Notes under the pieces: model-generated
Told to the model about the DNA's origin: nothing
The model's database searches: none
Seen by the model: the letters and a program-made list of their open reading frames with translations, nothing else
In this document: piece after piece, positions 19,848 to 28,162 of the stretch
How the letters are laid out: the number at the start of each line of letters is the position of its first letter
Position numbering within the stretch: position 1 is the stretch's first letter
Program-made: the position numbers and the translations under genes
Source: Pacificispira spongiicola
GTDB lineage: Bacteria > Pseudomonadota > Alphaproteobacteria > UBA8366 > Aestuariispiraceae
Direction: 5' to 3'
Length of the DNA: 64,000 nucleotides
Assembly: GCF_012926505.1 (NCBI RefSeq)
Contig: NZ_JABBNT010000002.1
Span: forward strand, 310,001 to 374,000

Positions 19848-20851
19848 GCAATCAAGCAGTTCTATCCGCGCGGGACCTGAAGCGCGATTATGAGGTCGGC
19901 GGCAGCGCCTTTTCCAAACCGAAACTGCTGCGCGCTTTGGCCGGGGCCAGTTTCGACCTGTTCCCCGGCAAAACCCTGGCCGTTGTGGGGGAATCCGGTT
20001 GCGGCAAGTCCACTCTCGGCCGTCTGGTCACGATGATTGAAAAACCGACCAGCGGCACCCTGACCCTGGACGGAAAGGATGTCGTCGCCGGGCTGTCCAA
20101 CAAGGCGGAAGCCAAGCAATTGCGCCAGGACGTCCAGATCGTCTTCCAGGATCCCTACGGCTCGCTCAACCCCCGGCATAAGATCGGGTCGATGCTGGAA
20201 GAGCCGCTGAAGATCAACCGGCCCGACCTGTCCGCGAAGGATCGGGAGGAACTGGGCCGTCAGATGATGGCGAAGGTCGGTCTGCGGCCTGAACATTACT
20301 CCCGCTATCCGCATATGTTTTCCGGCGGCCAGCGTCAGCGCATCGCCATTGCCCGCGCCCTGATGTTGCAGCCGAAGGTGATCGTGCTGGACGAACCGGT
20401 GTCCGCCCTGGACGTCTCCATTCAGGCACAGGTTCTGAACCTGCTGAACGACGTGCAGGAGGAATTCAAACTCGCCTATCTCTTCATCTCGCACGATCTG
20501 TCTGTGGTGAAGCATGTCGCGGACGAGGTCATGGTGATGTATCTGGGCCGTCCGGTGGAAAAGGGGTCCTGCGAGGAAATTTTCGCCAATCCGCAGCATC
20601 CGTATACCCGCGCTCTGCTGTCCGCCACGCCGGTGGCCGATCCGCGCCACAAGCGCGACCGTATCCGGCTGACGGGCGAAATCCCCTCCCCCATCGCGCC
20701 GCCGCCGGGCTGCACCTTCCATCCGCGTTGTCCGCTCGCCAATGAGCGCTGCCGCGCGGAAATCCCGGAACTCCTGGACCGAGGGGGCACCCTGATCGCC
20801 TGTCACGCCGTGGAAGAAGGCCGCAACCAGGAAGCCGCACCCGCCGCGTAA
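19844..20851 (+). CDS. dppF: Dipeptide ABC transporter ATP-binding protein DppF
   Basis: 335 residues; the second ATPase of the importer. Walker A is [10 protein letters not shown]-loop [15 protein letters not shown], signature [15 protein letters not shown] and Walker [13 protein letters not shown]. The C-terminal Cys cluster ([15 protein letters not shown], later IACHAV) matches the oligopeptide transporter ATPase extension. It starts with GTG overlapping the dppD stop. Last gene of the operon; it converges on the CULT-domain gene, whose stop is 3 bp away, with no obvious terminator between. Confidence 0.95.
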   Translation: MSNQAVLSARDLKRDYEVGGSAFSKPKLLRALAGASFDLFPGKTLAVVGESGCGKSTLGRLVTMIEKPTSGTLTLDGKDVVAGLSNKAEAKQLRQDVQIVFQDPYGSLNPRHKIGSMLEEPLKINRPDLSAKDREELGRQMMAKVGLRPEHYSRYPHMFSGGQRQRIAIARALMLQPKVIVLDEPVSALDVSIQAQVLNLLNDVQEEFKLAYLFISHDLSVVKHVADEVMVMYLGRPVEKGSCEEIFANPQHPYTRALLSATPVADPRHKRDRIRLTGEIPSPIAPPPGCTFHPRCPLANERCRAEIPELLDRGGTLIACHAVEEGRNQEAAPAA

Positions 20852-20854
20852 GAC

Positions 20855-21229
20855 CTACCTTTTCGGCCGGTCCGTCAATGCCTGGCGGATCAGGCCGAAA
20901 AAGGCACTGTCCGCATTGGTGTAAACCCAGCCGATATGTTCCGCGCAGCCGCGGCACAGCGCGTATTGCCACGCGAAACCGGGAAACCATGAGAATTCCG
21001 TCGTCGCGTCGCCCCAGGCCGCAGCCCCCGTCGCCCGCGAAAAGCAGCGGATGACGAACAGCCGACCCATCGGATTGAACACGGTGTGCTCGTGCGTACC
21101 GCGCCTTGCGACCGCATGGGCCGACCGCGTGATCGGATGGCCGCAGGCAGCACAGAAAAGCCGGTCGTCGTCGGATAAAGACTCATTCACGTCGGAAGAC
21201 GGCTTGCCTTGAATATCGGACTCCAGCAC
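20855..21229 (-). CDS. CULT-domain (bacterial cereblon-like) protein
   Basis: 124 residues from a GTG at 21229, which has AAAGGAG 8 bases upstream; an in-frame ATG at 21253 would add 8 residues but lacks a good ribosome site. Zinc ligands are CxxC at 26/29 and CxxC at 92/95. The aromatic cage that in human cereblon binds thalidomide is complete: Trp81 and Trp87 (SWFPGFAW), Trp101 and Tyr103 (HIGWVY). Asn52 lies in HTVFNPMG, the counterpart of the VNPHG segment of cereblon. The end FFGLIRQAL parallels FWGLTRSAL. Length and spacing fit the single-domain Magnetospirillum protein MsCI4. That protein binds uridine and thalidomide-type ligands in vitro, but its cellular role is unknown. No signal peptide is seen. 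It diverges from the SDR gene at 21274 with a 44-bp gap. Confidence 0.9.
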   Translation of the reverse strand: MLESDIQGKPSSDVNESLSDDDRLFCAACGHPITRSAHAVARRGTHEHTVFNPMGRLFVIRCFSRATGAAAWGDATTEFSWFPGFAWQYALCRGCAEHIGWVYTNADSAFFGLIRQALTDRPKR

Positions 21230-21237
21230 CGTCGTTT

Positions 21238-21244
21238 CTCCTTT
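21238..21244 (-). promoter_or_regulatory. Ribosome binding site fixing the CULT-gene start
   Basis: AAAGGAG on the minus strand, 8 bases before GTG 21229. It lies inside the 8-codon extension from ATG 21253, which is why the shorter GTG form is preferred. Confidence 0.65.
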
Positions 21245-21273
21245 GGGTCCCATGGCATTGGCGGAGATTAGCG

Positions 21274-22035
21274 ATGCACGACTTTACCGGCAAACGGGCA
21301 ATCGTAACGGCGGGCGGTTCAGGCATCGCCCGGCGCATCGCGGAACGGCTTCACGAAGCCGGGGCCAGTGTGTTCGCGGGCGATGTCGATCAGGCGGCGC
21401 TGGGCACCCTGCCCGACGGTATCGGTTACGCCTTCTGCAATGTTGCGGATCAAGCCTCCACCGACGCCTTCTTCGATCAAGCCCTGACCGCGCTAAACGG
21501 TGTCGATATCCTGATCAACGCGGCGGGTATCAAAGGGCCGACAGGCGCGATCGAGGATGTGGACCCCGCCGAATGGCGCGCCTGTGTGGATGTGAACCTG
21601 ACCGGGGCTTTCCACTGCATGCGCCGTGTTCTGGGTCCGATGAAGGAACAGGGGTCGGGCAGCGTGATCAATTTCTCCTCCACCGCCGGACTGTTCGGCT
21701 ATCCCAACCGATCGCCCTATTGCGCGGCGAAATGGGCGATTATCGGCATGACCAAGGGCGCGGCGGCCGAGGCCGGGCCCTTCAACGTTCGGGTCAACGC
21801 GCTGTGTCCCGGCGCCGTCGAGGGGGAGCGCATGGACCGGGTCATCCGGGACGAGGCCGCCACGACCGGCAAGACCGAGGAACAGGTCCGCGCGGACTAT
21901 GTGAAGGATACCAGCATGCGCTGCTTCGTGACGGCGGACGACATGGCGGAAACCGTCATGTTCCTGTGTTCCGACGCGGGCGCGCGGATATCCGGACAGG
22001 CCATTCCCGTCGACGGCCACACATCGATGCTGTAA
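21274..22035 (+). CDS. Short-chain dehydrogenase/reductase with altered Gly motif
   Basis: 253 residues of classical SDR length. The fold landmarks are present: strand-4 motif INAAG (usually NNAG), catalytic Ser in INFSSTAG, Tyr/Lys in PYCAAKW, and a VNALCPGAVEG segment. The dinucleotide-binding motif reads TAGGSGIA instead of TGxxxGIG, with Ala at the first and last Gly positions. Cofactor preference or binding mode may therefore differ. The acidic residue after strand 2 (AGDVD) suggests NAD over NADP. The ATG at 21274 has GGAGA upstream. It is divergent from the CULT gene and convergent with the AT-rich gene (3-bp gap). Substrate unknown. Confidence 0.85.
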   Translation: MHDFTGKRAIVTAGGSGIARRIAERLHEAGASVFAGDVDQAALGTLPDGIGYAFCNVADQASTDAFFDQALTALNGVDILINAAGIKGPTGAIEDVDPAEWRACVDVNLTGAFHCMRRVLGPMKEQGSGSVINFSSTAGLFGYPNRSPYCAAKWAIIGMTKGAAAEAGPFNVRVNALCPGAVEGERMDRVIRDEAATTGKTEEQVRADYVKDTSMRCFVTADDMAETVMFLCSDAGARISGQAIPVDGHTSML

Positions 22036-22038
22036 CCC

Positions 22039-22995
22039 TTACTCAAAATCTCTTATACTGCCTATTTTGTATCTCACGTACTGATTGCGCCGATCAGCAT
22101 TTCGACTTTGCCCTAAAGCATCTTCGACATACTTCTTACCACCATCAGAAACAGAATTATTATACTTTATCTTCAAATAATCCCTCTCTCTTTCCAAAGA
22201 AACAATTTTATCTTTCAATTTAATTATATATTCTTTTTTATTATTTTCAGTATCTAGCATCTTTTTCTTTATTGTGTCTATATCCACAATATTACGACTA
22301 ATTTCTTTATTTTTTTCGTTTATTTCATAATTTAATTTCTTTGTAAATTCCGACATTTCTACATATTTTTTTTGTATTTCTTCGTAATTTCCAATCACCT
22401 TATTTAGCTCTATGTTTTTATTATACAAATCATTATTTTTTTGCCCTATTTCTTTATCTTTTTCAGAAATGATAATTTTATAAGATTTTTCAATTTGCTC
22501 GACATGCAATTTAGAGTTCAATAATTGGGTTTGTTTTTCTTTTTCCAACCTAGAAATATATGTCTCTGTATTTGCCAACTGAACCTCAATATCCTTAACC
22601 TTCTTCAAAGCCTCCTCTTCGCGTCGGCGAATTTCAAGAGCCTCCTCTCTAGACATAAAAATATCTTTATCGATGCTCCTAATATACTCCTCTTGTTTTT
22701 TTAACTGCCAGTGCCAGTACCCAGCAACTATTCGAGAAGGGAAAGGGTAAATCAAAAGAAACGCCGCTGTTGTTAACACAGGTAAAATTAGGAAAAATAT
22801 TAGCAAATCTAGCCATCCACCATACAATACACTTTCTATTATTTCTATCTTAACAACAACGTCTTTAGATGAAAATACAACCAAGAACAATTTATAGTTC
22901 CAGGTCAAAAAGGAAATAAATAGAGAGCCTCCTAATGGGCCAACAAATCTCGCTCTTACCCCGGACATTACCGTCTCTTTTAGATTATTAATCAA
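22039..22995 (-). CDS. AT-rich orphan: two-TM membrane-anchored coiled-coil protein
   Basis: 318 residues. Base composition is strikingly AT-rich against GC-rich neighbours, with Lys/Asn/Ile-rich codon use, a sign of horizontal acquisition. Two hydrophobic segments (about 22-41 and 60-84) are separated by a short Lys/Glu loop. A long charged coiled coil (about 97-300) follows, with a basic C-terminus. The N-terminal pattern (RFVGPLGGSLFISFLTWNYK, then IYPFPSRIV) looks like a conserved but uncharacterised membrane module I have seen in scattered bacterial proteins. Start is TTG 22995 because GGAGG lies 6 bases upstream; an internal ATG at 22968 is weaker. The coiled coil is probably cytoplasmic. 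I do not recognise a function; accessory or defence roles are possible but unproven. Confidence 0.8.
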   Translation of the reverse strand: MINNLKETVMSGVRARFVGPLGGSLFISFLTWNYKLFLVVFSSKDVVVKIEIIESVLYGGWLDLLIFFLILPVLTTAAFLLIYPFPSRIVAGYWHWQLKKQEEYIRSIDKDIFMSREEALEIRRREEEALKKVKDIEVQLANTETYISRLEKEKQTQLLNSKLHVEQIEKSYKIIISEKDKEIGQKNNDLYNKNIELNKVIGNYEEIQKKYVEMSEFTKKLNYEINEKNKEISRNIVDIDTIKKKMLDTENNKKEYIIKLKDKIVSLERERDYLKIKYNNSVSDGGKKYVEDALGQSRNADRRNQYVRYKIGSIRDFE

Positions 22996-23001
22996 AGCAT
23001 A

Positions 23002-23006
23002 CCTCC
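23002..23006 (-). promoter_or_regulatory. Shine-Dalgarno GGAGG supporting a TTG start
   Basis: GGAGG on the minus strand, 6 bases before TTG 22995. The nearby ATG at 23000 reads into a stop after two codons, so the TTG is the supported start of the AT-rich gene. Confidence 0.6.
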
Positions 23007-23032
23007 GGGAAATCTACGACATCAACAGCACC

Positions 23033-23083
23033 AGCACGTGCTACACTCACGCATAGCAACAAAGTTTAAAGATATTAAACTTT
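23033..23083. promoter_or_regulatory. Two perfect palindromes upstream of the AT-rich gene
   Basis: AGCACGTGCT (23033-23042) is a 10-bp perfect palindrome. AAAGTTTAA-agata-TTAAACTTT (23061-23083) is a 9-bp perfect inverted repeat. Both lie 38-88 bp upstream of the TTG start, where operators normally sit. No T-run follows, so terminator function is unlikely. The rest of 22996-23152 is AT-rich and shows no gene. Confidence 0.5.
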
Positions 23084-23152
23084 AAGGTGTTCAGATGTCT
23101 CGTCATTTCAATACACAGACACTTACAAAACCACCTCGAAGCCAATTGTCGT

Positions 23153-23896
23153 CTATAGGAACGGCGCTTTCGTTACCGGCTGACGGGCGACGGCGATCGC
23201 GTCTTCCAGGCTGATCCGGTTGTTGAATAGCGCTCGACCAACAATGGCCCCGGCGATCCCCGGCAGCTGTTTCAGTACGGCGATATCATCCAACCCCCGC
23301 ACCGTGCCTGAGGACAGGATGTCGATATCCAATTCCTTTGCCAGCTGGATCGTCGCGGCAAATCCGGCTTCCGGCTGTTCGGTATCCATGTCGATATCGG
23401 TGTAGATCAGGGCCGCGGCGCCCATTTCCTGGAACGCCTTGCCCAGTTCCAGCGGGCTGTACATCGTCTTTTCCCGCCAGCCTTCGATCACGACCTTGCC
23501 GTCGCGGGCGTCCAGGCTGATCGCGACCTTGCCCGGCCACCGGGCGCAGGCTTCATGCACGAAGGTTCTGTCCTTCACCGCCGCCGTGCCCAGAACGATG
23601 CGGCTGGCCCCCGCCGCGAACCACCATTCGGCGGCGCTCATCGTCCGAATACCGCCGCCTACCTGACACGGTATGCCGGACGACTGCATGATATGCTTCA
23701 GAACATCGCCGTTATGCTGGCCACCCTGCAGAATCCCGTCGATATCGACGAGGTGCAGCCATTCCGCCCCCTTCGCGACAAGGCCGGAGGCGGCCTCGGA
23801 CGGCGATACCGAATAGGTTTCGACATCGTCGATATCACCGCGTCTCAGATTGACGCATTGACCGGCTTTTACCTGGATCGTCGGATAGATGATCAT
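23153..23896 (-). CDS. HisA paralogue lacking the first catalytic Asp
   Basis: 247 residues, a complete (beta/alpha)8 barrel of the HisA/HisF family. Phosphate-binding segments VGGGIRT and SSGTVRG and the strand-1 region MIIYPTIQVKAG are clear. In true HisA the strand-1 residue 8 is the catalytic Asp (PAIDLKDG); here it is Gln8. The second catalytic Asp is retained in ISLDARDGKVVIEGW. The gene does not sit among his genes. It lies 74 bp downstream of, and on the same strand as, the CaiD-like gene. It is therefore probably a neofunctionalised paralogue and not the histidine-pathway isomerase. Start is ATG 23896 with GGGGAAG upstream. A GC hairpin at 23914-23933 lies in the leader. Confidence 0.75.
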   Translation of the reverse strand: MIIYPTIQVKAGQCVNLRRGDIDDVETYSVSPSEAASGLVAKGAEWLHLVDIDGILQGGQHNGDVLKHIMQSSGIPCQVGGGIRTMSAAEWWFAAGASRIVLGTAAVKDRTFVHEACARWPGKVAISLDARDGKVVIEGWREKTMYSPLELGKAFQEMGAAALIYTDIDMDTEQPEAGFAATIQLAKELDIDILSSGTVRGLDDIAVLKQLPGIAGAIVGRALFNNRISLEDAIAVARQPVTKAPFL

Positions 23897-23970
23897 AGCG
23901 CTTCCCCTTTCTTCCGGCCTCGTGTCCGGCCGGTTCGTTCGGGAAGCGTATCACGAAATGCGGATCGGCC

Positions 23971-24753
23971 CTACTTGCCCTTCCAGACCGGTTTCCGCTT
24001 TTCGGCGAAGGCACGCGCGCCTTCCTTCTGATCCTCGGAATTGTACAGCGTTTTGACGGTCTGAAGTTCCTGACGGTTCATCATATTCAGAACGTCCTGG
24101 AACTTCTTGTCTTCGGCCTCCCGCAGGACTTCCTTGATCGACGCGAAGACCAGCGGCGGCCCGTCGGCCAACAAGGCCGCCTTTTCCCGCGCGCGGTCCA
24201 TCAGCTTGTCCGCCGGAACGACCTCGTTCACGAAGCCCCAGCGCGCGGCTTCTTCCGCGTCCAGGACCCGGCCCGTAAACAGCATGTCCATCGCGATGTG
24301 ATACGGAATACGCTTCGGCAATTTGATCGTCGCCGCGTCGGCGATGACGCCGGAATTGATTTCCGGCAGGGCGAAGGTCGCATGTTCCGCCGCGATGATG
24401 ATGTCGCAGGACATCATGATTTCGAACCCACCGCCGAAAGCGATGCCGTTCACCGCCGCGATGACCGGCTTGTTCATATTCGGCAGTTCCTGCAACCCGC
24501 CGAAGCCGCCGACGCCATAGTCGGATACCGGCCCCTCGCCGTCCGCCGCCGCCTTCAAGTCCCAGCCGGGGCAGAAGAACTTCTCGCCCGCGCCGGTCAG
24601 GATGGCGCAGCGCAATTCCGGGTCGTCGCGATAGGCGGCGAAGATATCGCCCATGATCCGGCTGGTCGGCGCGTCGATGGCATTCGCCTTCGGCCGGTCC
24701 ATGGTGACTTCCAATACGCGGCCGTCCCGCCGTGTCTTGATCGGTTCCGACAT
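23971..24753 (-). CDS. caiD: Crotonase-family enzyme, crotonobetainyl-CoA hydratase (CaiD)-like
   Basis: 260 residues; the sequence follows E. coli CaiD closely as I recall it. Matching segments are DRPKANAIDAPTS, GAGEKFFCPGWDLKAAA, KPVIAAVNGIAFGGGFE and the C-terminal EGARAFAEKRKPVWKGK. The oxyanion-hole segments and both candidate catalytic Glu residues (GGGFE and LPEINSG) are present. CaiD hydrates crotonobetainyl-CoA to carnitinyl-CoA; relatives accept other enoyl-CoAs. It lies third in a minus-strand cluster (dehydrogenase, CoA ligase, hydratase), 43 bp after the ligase. The carnitine assignment rests on sequence resemblance plus context and could be another betaine-like or short enoyl-CoA substrate. 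Confidence 0.75.
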   Translation of the reverse strand: MSEPIKTRRDGRVLEVTMDRPKANAIDAPTSRIMGDIFAAYRDDPELRCAILTGAGEKFFCPGWDLKAAADGEGPVSDYGVGGFGGLQELPNMNKPVIAAVNGIAFGGGFEIMMSCDIIIAAEHATFALPEINSGVIADAATIKLPKRIPYHIAMDMLFTGRVLDAEEAARWGFVNEVVPADKLMDRAREKAALLADGPPLVFASIKEVLREAEDKKFQDVLNMMNRQELQTVKTLYNSEDQKEGARAFAEKRKPVWKGK

Positions 24754-24796
24754 ATCTTTCTCTCCCTATTCCCAATTCCCGGTCCAACGGACCCTA

Positions 24797-26863
24797 TTAC
24801 TCGGTCCAACGCACCAGGGCATCCGCTGCAACCGCACCGTCTCCAGTCACGATCAGCGGGTTGACGTCCAGTTCTTCCAAACGGTCAATATGCGCTTCCG
24901 TAAAGGCGGCGACGGCCATGACGGCGTCAATCACCGCCTCGCGATCCGCCTTCTTCCCCCGGAACCCGCGCAGCAGCTTTCCGACGGCCAGACAATCCAG
25001 CGCCCGATCCACGTCCGCGCGGGACGCGGGCAGCAACAGAACCGCGGAATCCTTCATCAGTTCCGCAAGAATACCGCCCGCCCCGACCATCAACAACGGG
25101 CCGACCTGCGGATCGCGAGTGACACCGACGATCAGTTCACAGACGGCACCGCCCGCCATTTTCTCGACGATGAAGCGGTCCGACAGGCCGGACATACGGT
25201 CCACAGACGATGCGACCTGATCCGCGTCGACAAGGTTCAGGGCGACGCCACCGGCCTCCGTCTTGTGAGACAGGGTATCCGAGCAGGCTTTCACGACCAC
25301 GGGGAAACCCAGAGCTTCCGCCGCCGCGACGGCTTCCGTGCCGGAGGACACCAGCGACCCGTCCGGCACGCCCAGACCGAATGTCGCCAGAAGCTTTTTC
25401 GACCGCCATTCGTCCAAAACGCGGCTATCGCCCACCGGCAGCGATCCTGCGCCCAGCGGCACCGGATTTTCCGGCACCGTCTTGCGAGCCTTCGCATACC
25501 ATGCCGCCGCCTTGATCGCCTTCAACGCATCGTCGAAACCCTGCATCGGCGCGATACCGGCCTCCAGGCACTTTGCCTGAACCTTCGCGGGCATGGTTTC
25601 CTGCATACTCGACGCGATTATCGTCGTCCGACCCGTCGCCTTCACCGCGTTGACGATGCCTTGCGCGGCTTCCGGCCAACCGAACAGCGTCATCCCCTCC
25701 CGATCCGGCGTATCGAGCACCAGCACGGCGACGTCGATATCGTGCCGCAATACCTCCGAGAAGCAGGCGGTCAACGCATCGACATTGCCCCAGATATACG
25801 TGTGATAATCCAGCGGATTATCGATCGCGACCTTATCGCCCAACACGTCGAACAAGGCCTTTTCCCGTTCGGCGCTGAAGGGCGGCATGGGGATGCCGAG
25901 ATCGTGAGCCATATCGGCGATCAGCCCGGCCTCGCCGCCCGAACAGCTCATAGAGGCGATGCGGTCGCCCGGCAGGCCCGGATTGACGTGCAGGAATTTC
26001 AGGAATTCCAGGAACTGCGGCAGGGTTTCCGCCTGAATCACCGCCAGCTTCCGGCACAAGGCGTCAAACGCCGCCGACGACCCCGTCATGGAGCTGGTAT
26101 GCGACAGGGCGACGCGCGCCGCCGCTTCCGACCGTCCGTTTTTCAGGACGACGACGGGCACGCCTTTTTTCGCCGCCGCCGCCGCCGCCTCGCAGAAACC
26201 CGGAATGTCGCCGACCGTTTCGATGAACAGGCCGATGGCCGTGATACGGTCGTCGCGCAGCAGCGAATGCATGACTTCCGGCACGCCGTCTTTCGCCTGA
26301 TTGCCCAGCGCCGCTAATTGCGCCAGCGGCAGGCCGCGTGTCTGCATGGAAAGATTGAAGGCGACATTGCCGCTTTGGCTGACGATGGCGACGCCGCGAT
26401 CCACGCGATGGCCGCCATGGTCGTCCGGCCACAGCGCCACCCCGTCCAGATAATTGACAATGCCGTAGCAGTTGGGTCCCAGCACCCCCATATCGCCCGC
26501 CGCCTTCAGCAGGCGTTCCTGTCGTTCCGCGCCGTCCGGTCCGGTTTCCGCGAAGCCGCTGGCATAGATGACCGCGCCGCCCGCGCCCATGTCGGACAGA
26601 CGTTGCACGGCATCGATCGCCGCCTCGTTCGGGATGGCAATGAAGACCGCGTCCGGTGCTTCCGGCAGGTCCGCAACATCTTTCAGGCAGGGAACCCCGG
26701 CCATTTGATCGCGCGATTTGCTGATCGGATAGATATTACCGGCGAAGCCGACCTGTTTGCATTCGACGACGCATTTTTCCGCCTCGCGCCCGCCGATGAC
26801 GGCGATGCTGCGCGGCCGGAGAAGACGATCCAAGCCTTCCCCGGCAATGTTCCCACCCGCCAT
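24797..26863 (-). CDS. ADP-forming acyl-CoA synthetase (single-chain ACD family)
   Basis: 688 residues in the NDP-forming acyl-CoA synthetase arrangement. An N-terminal CoA-binding Rossmann domain comes first (LLRPRSIAVIGG, with VLGPNCYGIVN at about 130). Two succinyl-CoA-ligase-like domains follow; VSQSGNVAF and the His of SHTSSMTGS, the expected phospho-His region, are visible. The C-terminal ATP-grasp domain (about 470-688) has FPVVVKACSDTLSHKTEAGG and DVNPLIV. It makes acyl-CoA from acid, CoA and ATP, releasing ADP and Pi. Its position between a dehydrogenase (6 bp) and a CaiD-like hydratase suggests it activates the pathway acid in place of the AMP-forming CaiC. The exact acid is unknown. 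Confidence 0.85.
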   Translation of the reverse strand: MAGGNIAGEGLDRLLRPRSIAVIGGREAEKCVVECKQVGFAGNIYPISKSRDQMAGVPCLKDVADLPEAPDAVFIAIPNEAAIDAVQRLSDMGAGGAVIYASGFAETGPDGAERQERLLKAAGDMGVLGPNCYGIVNYLDGVALWPDDHGGHRVDRGVAIVSQSGNVAFNLSMQTRGLPLAQLAALGNQAKDGVPEVMHSLLRDDRITAIGLFIETVGDIPGFCEAAAAAAKKGVPVVVLKNGRSEAAARVALSHTSSMTGSSAAFDALCRKLAVIQAETLPQFLEFLKFLHVNPGLPGDRIASMSCSGGEAGLIADMAHDLGIPMPPFSAEREKALFDVLGDKVAIDNPLDYHTYIWGNVDALTACFSEVLRHDIDVAVLVLDTPDREGMTLFGWPEAAQGIVNAVKATGRTTIIASSMQETMPAKVQAKCLEAGIAPMQGFDDALKAIKAAAWYAKARKTVPENPVPLGAGSLPVGDSRVLDEWRSKKLLATFGLGVPDGSLVSSGTEAVAAAEALGFPVVVKACSDTLSHKTEAGGVALNLVDADQVASSVDRMSGLSDRFIVEKMAGGAVCELIVGVTRDPQVGPLLMVGAGGILAELMKDSAVLLLPASRADVDRALDCLAVGKLLRGFRGKKADREAVIDAVMAVAAFTEAHIDRLEELDVNPLIVTGDGAVAADALVRWTE

Positions 26864-26869
26864 GATCCG

Positions 26870-28030
26870 TTACGCCCCCAGCGGACGCAGCAGCGCACGG
26901 GAAATGATGTGACGCTGAATTTCGCTGGTCCCTTCCCAGATCCGTTCGATCCGGGCATCGCGCCAGATGCGTTCCAGCGGCAGTTCGGACATCACACCCA
27001 TGCCACCGTGAATCTGGATCGCCTCATCCGCGATGAAGGCCAGCGCTTCCGTGGCATTCAGTTTCGCGATCGCCGCGTCCATATCTTCCATGCAGTTATT
27101 GTCGTATTTCCACGCGGCCTCATAGGTCAGAAGCTCCGCTGCCTTCAGGCGCATTTTCATATCGGCAAGCTTGAAGGATACGCCTTGGAATTTCGCGATT
27201 TTCTGGCCGAACTGTTCGCGGTTCGCGGCCCAATCCAGCGAATGTTCCAGCGCCCTGTCGCAGCGGCCCAGGCACAGCGACGCGACTTGAAGACGCGTTG
27301 CCCCCAGCCAGTCGTTGGCGACGTCGAATCCCTTATCGACCTCTCCCAGGACCTGGCTTTCCGGGATTCGGCAATCCTCGAAATCCAGGATGAAGTTGTG
27401 ATAGCCGCGATGGGAAACGTTCTTGTAACCCGGACGCAGGGTGAAGCCCGGCGTGCCCTTGTCGACCAGGAAAGTCGTGATCTTCTTCCGCTTGCCGCGG
27501 GCGGAATCTTCCTCCCCCGTCGCCGCCATCAGGATAACGAAATCCGCCCAATCGGCGTGGCTGATGAAGTGCTTCGTACCGTTGATGATGAAGTCGGACC
27601 CGTCGCGCTTCGCGAAGGTTTTCATACCGCGCACATCCGATCCGGCGCCCGGTTCGGTCATGGCGAAACAGTCGACTTTTTCCCCCCGGCAAGCGGGCAG
27701 CAGATATTTTTCACGCTGTTCGCCGACACAGGCCTGCAAGACGTTCGACGGACGATAGACGGTGTAGTTCAGCGCCATATTCGCGCGGCCCAACGCACGG
27801 TCCAACATGCACATGGTCAGCGTATCCAAACCGCCGCCGCCGCAGTCTTCCGGCATGCCCGCCGCGTAGAGCCCCAGTTCGATGGACTTCTGCTTGATCT
27901 GTTCGACCAATTCGGGCGTGATCGCGTCGGTACGCTCAACTTCTTCCTCATAGGGGTAAAGTTCTTCCTCGACGAAGCGAAGCGCGGTTTCGATGATGAG
28001 TTTCTGTTCTTCGGTGACGCTGAAATCCAT
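26870..28030 (-). CDS. Acyl-CoA dehydrogenase, CaiA-like
   Basis: 386 residues, standard acyl-CoA dehydrogenase length. Flavin and substrate signatures CFAMTEPGAGSDV and GTKHFISHAD, the late FAD segment IQIHGGMGVMSELPLERIWRDAR, and the catalytic Glu in IWEGTSEIQR are present. It transfers two electrons from an acyl-CoA to an electron-transfer flavoprotein. The ATG at 28030 (with CAGGAAAG upstream) was preferred to an upstream extension to 28117, since MDFSVTEEQ is the normal beginning. First gene of the cluster. Together with the CaiD-like gene it suggests gamma-butyrobetaine/crotonobetaine or similar chemistry; this is inference. Confidence 0.85.
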   Translation of the reverse strand: MDFSVTEEQKLIIETALRFVEEELYPYEEEVERTDAITPELVEQIKQKSIELGLYAAGMPEDCGGGGLDTLTMCMLDRALGRANMALNYTVYRPSNVLQACVGEQREKYLLPACRGEKVDCFAMTEPGAGSDVRGMKTFAKRDGSDFIINGTKHFISHADWADFVILMAATGEEDSARGKRKKITTFLVDKGTPGFTLRPGYKNVSHRGYHNFILDFEDCRIPESQVLGEVDKGFDVANDWLGATRLQVASLCLGRCDRALEHSLDWAANREQFGQKIAKFQGVSFKLADMKMRLKAAELLTYEAAWKYDNNCMEDMDAAIAKLNATEALAFIADEAIQIHGGMGVMSELPLERIWRDARIERIWEGTSEIQRHIISRALLRPLGA

Positions 28031-28162
28031 GGTGACTTTCCTGCAAAACTGGCCCTGTAATCGGGGTGCTTTCGTGTATGCGAGAGCGTAAGAAAATAAA
28101 CTTCCCACGCTTTGCAAATTCCGACTTGAGGATGACCAAAACCGTCTTTATTTCTACCCCCC

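Noticed and set aside
23095-23200. Possible small plus-strand gene starting ATG 23095 after AAGGTG
   Set aside because: The frame runs antisense into the HisA-like gene, with no recognisable product.
23914-23933. CCGGCC...GGCCGG hairpin between the CaiD-like and HisA-like genes as a terminator
   Set aside because: No T-run follows in the direction of transcription; it sits just ahead of the ribosome site.
24653-28060. Two long plus-strand open frames opposite the hydratase, ligase and dehydrogenase genes
   Set aside because: The minus-strand proteins have full domain signatures; the plus-strand frames are Arg/His-rich shadows of GC-rich codons.
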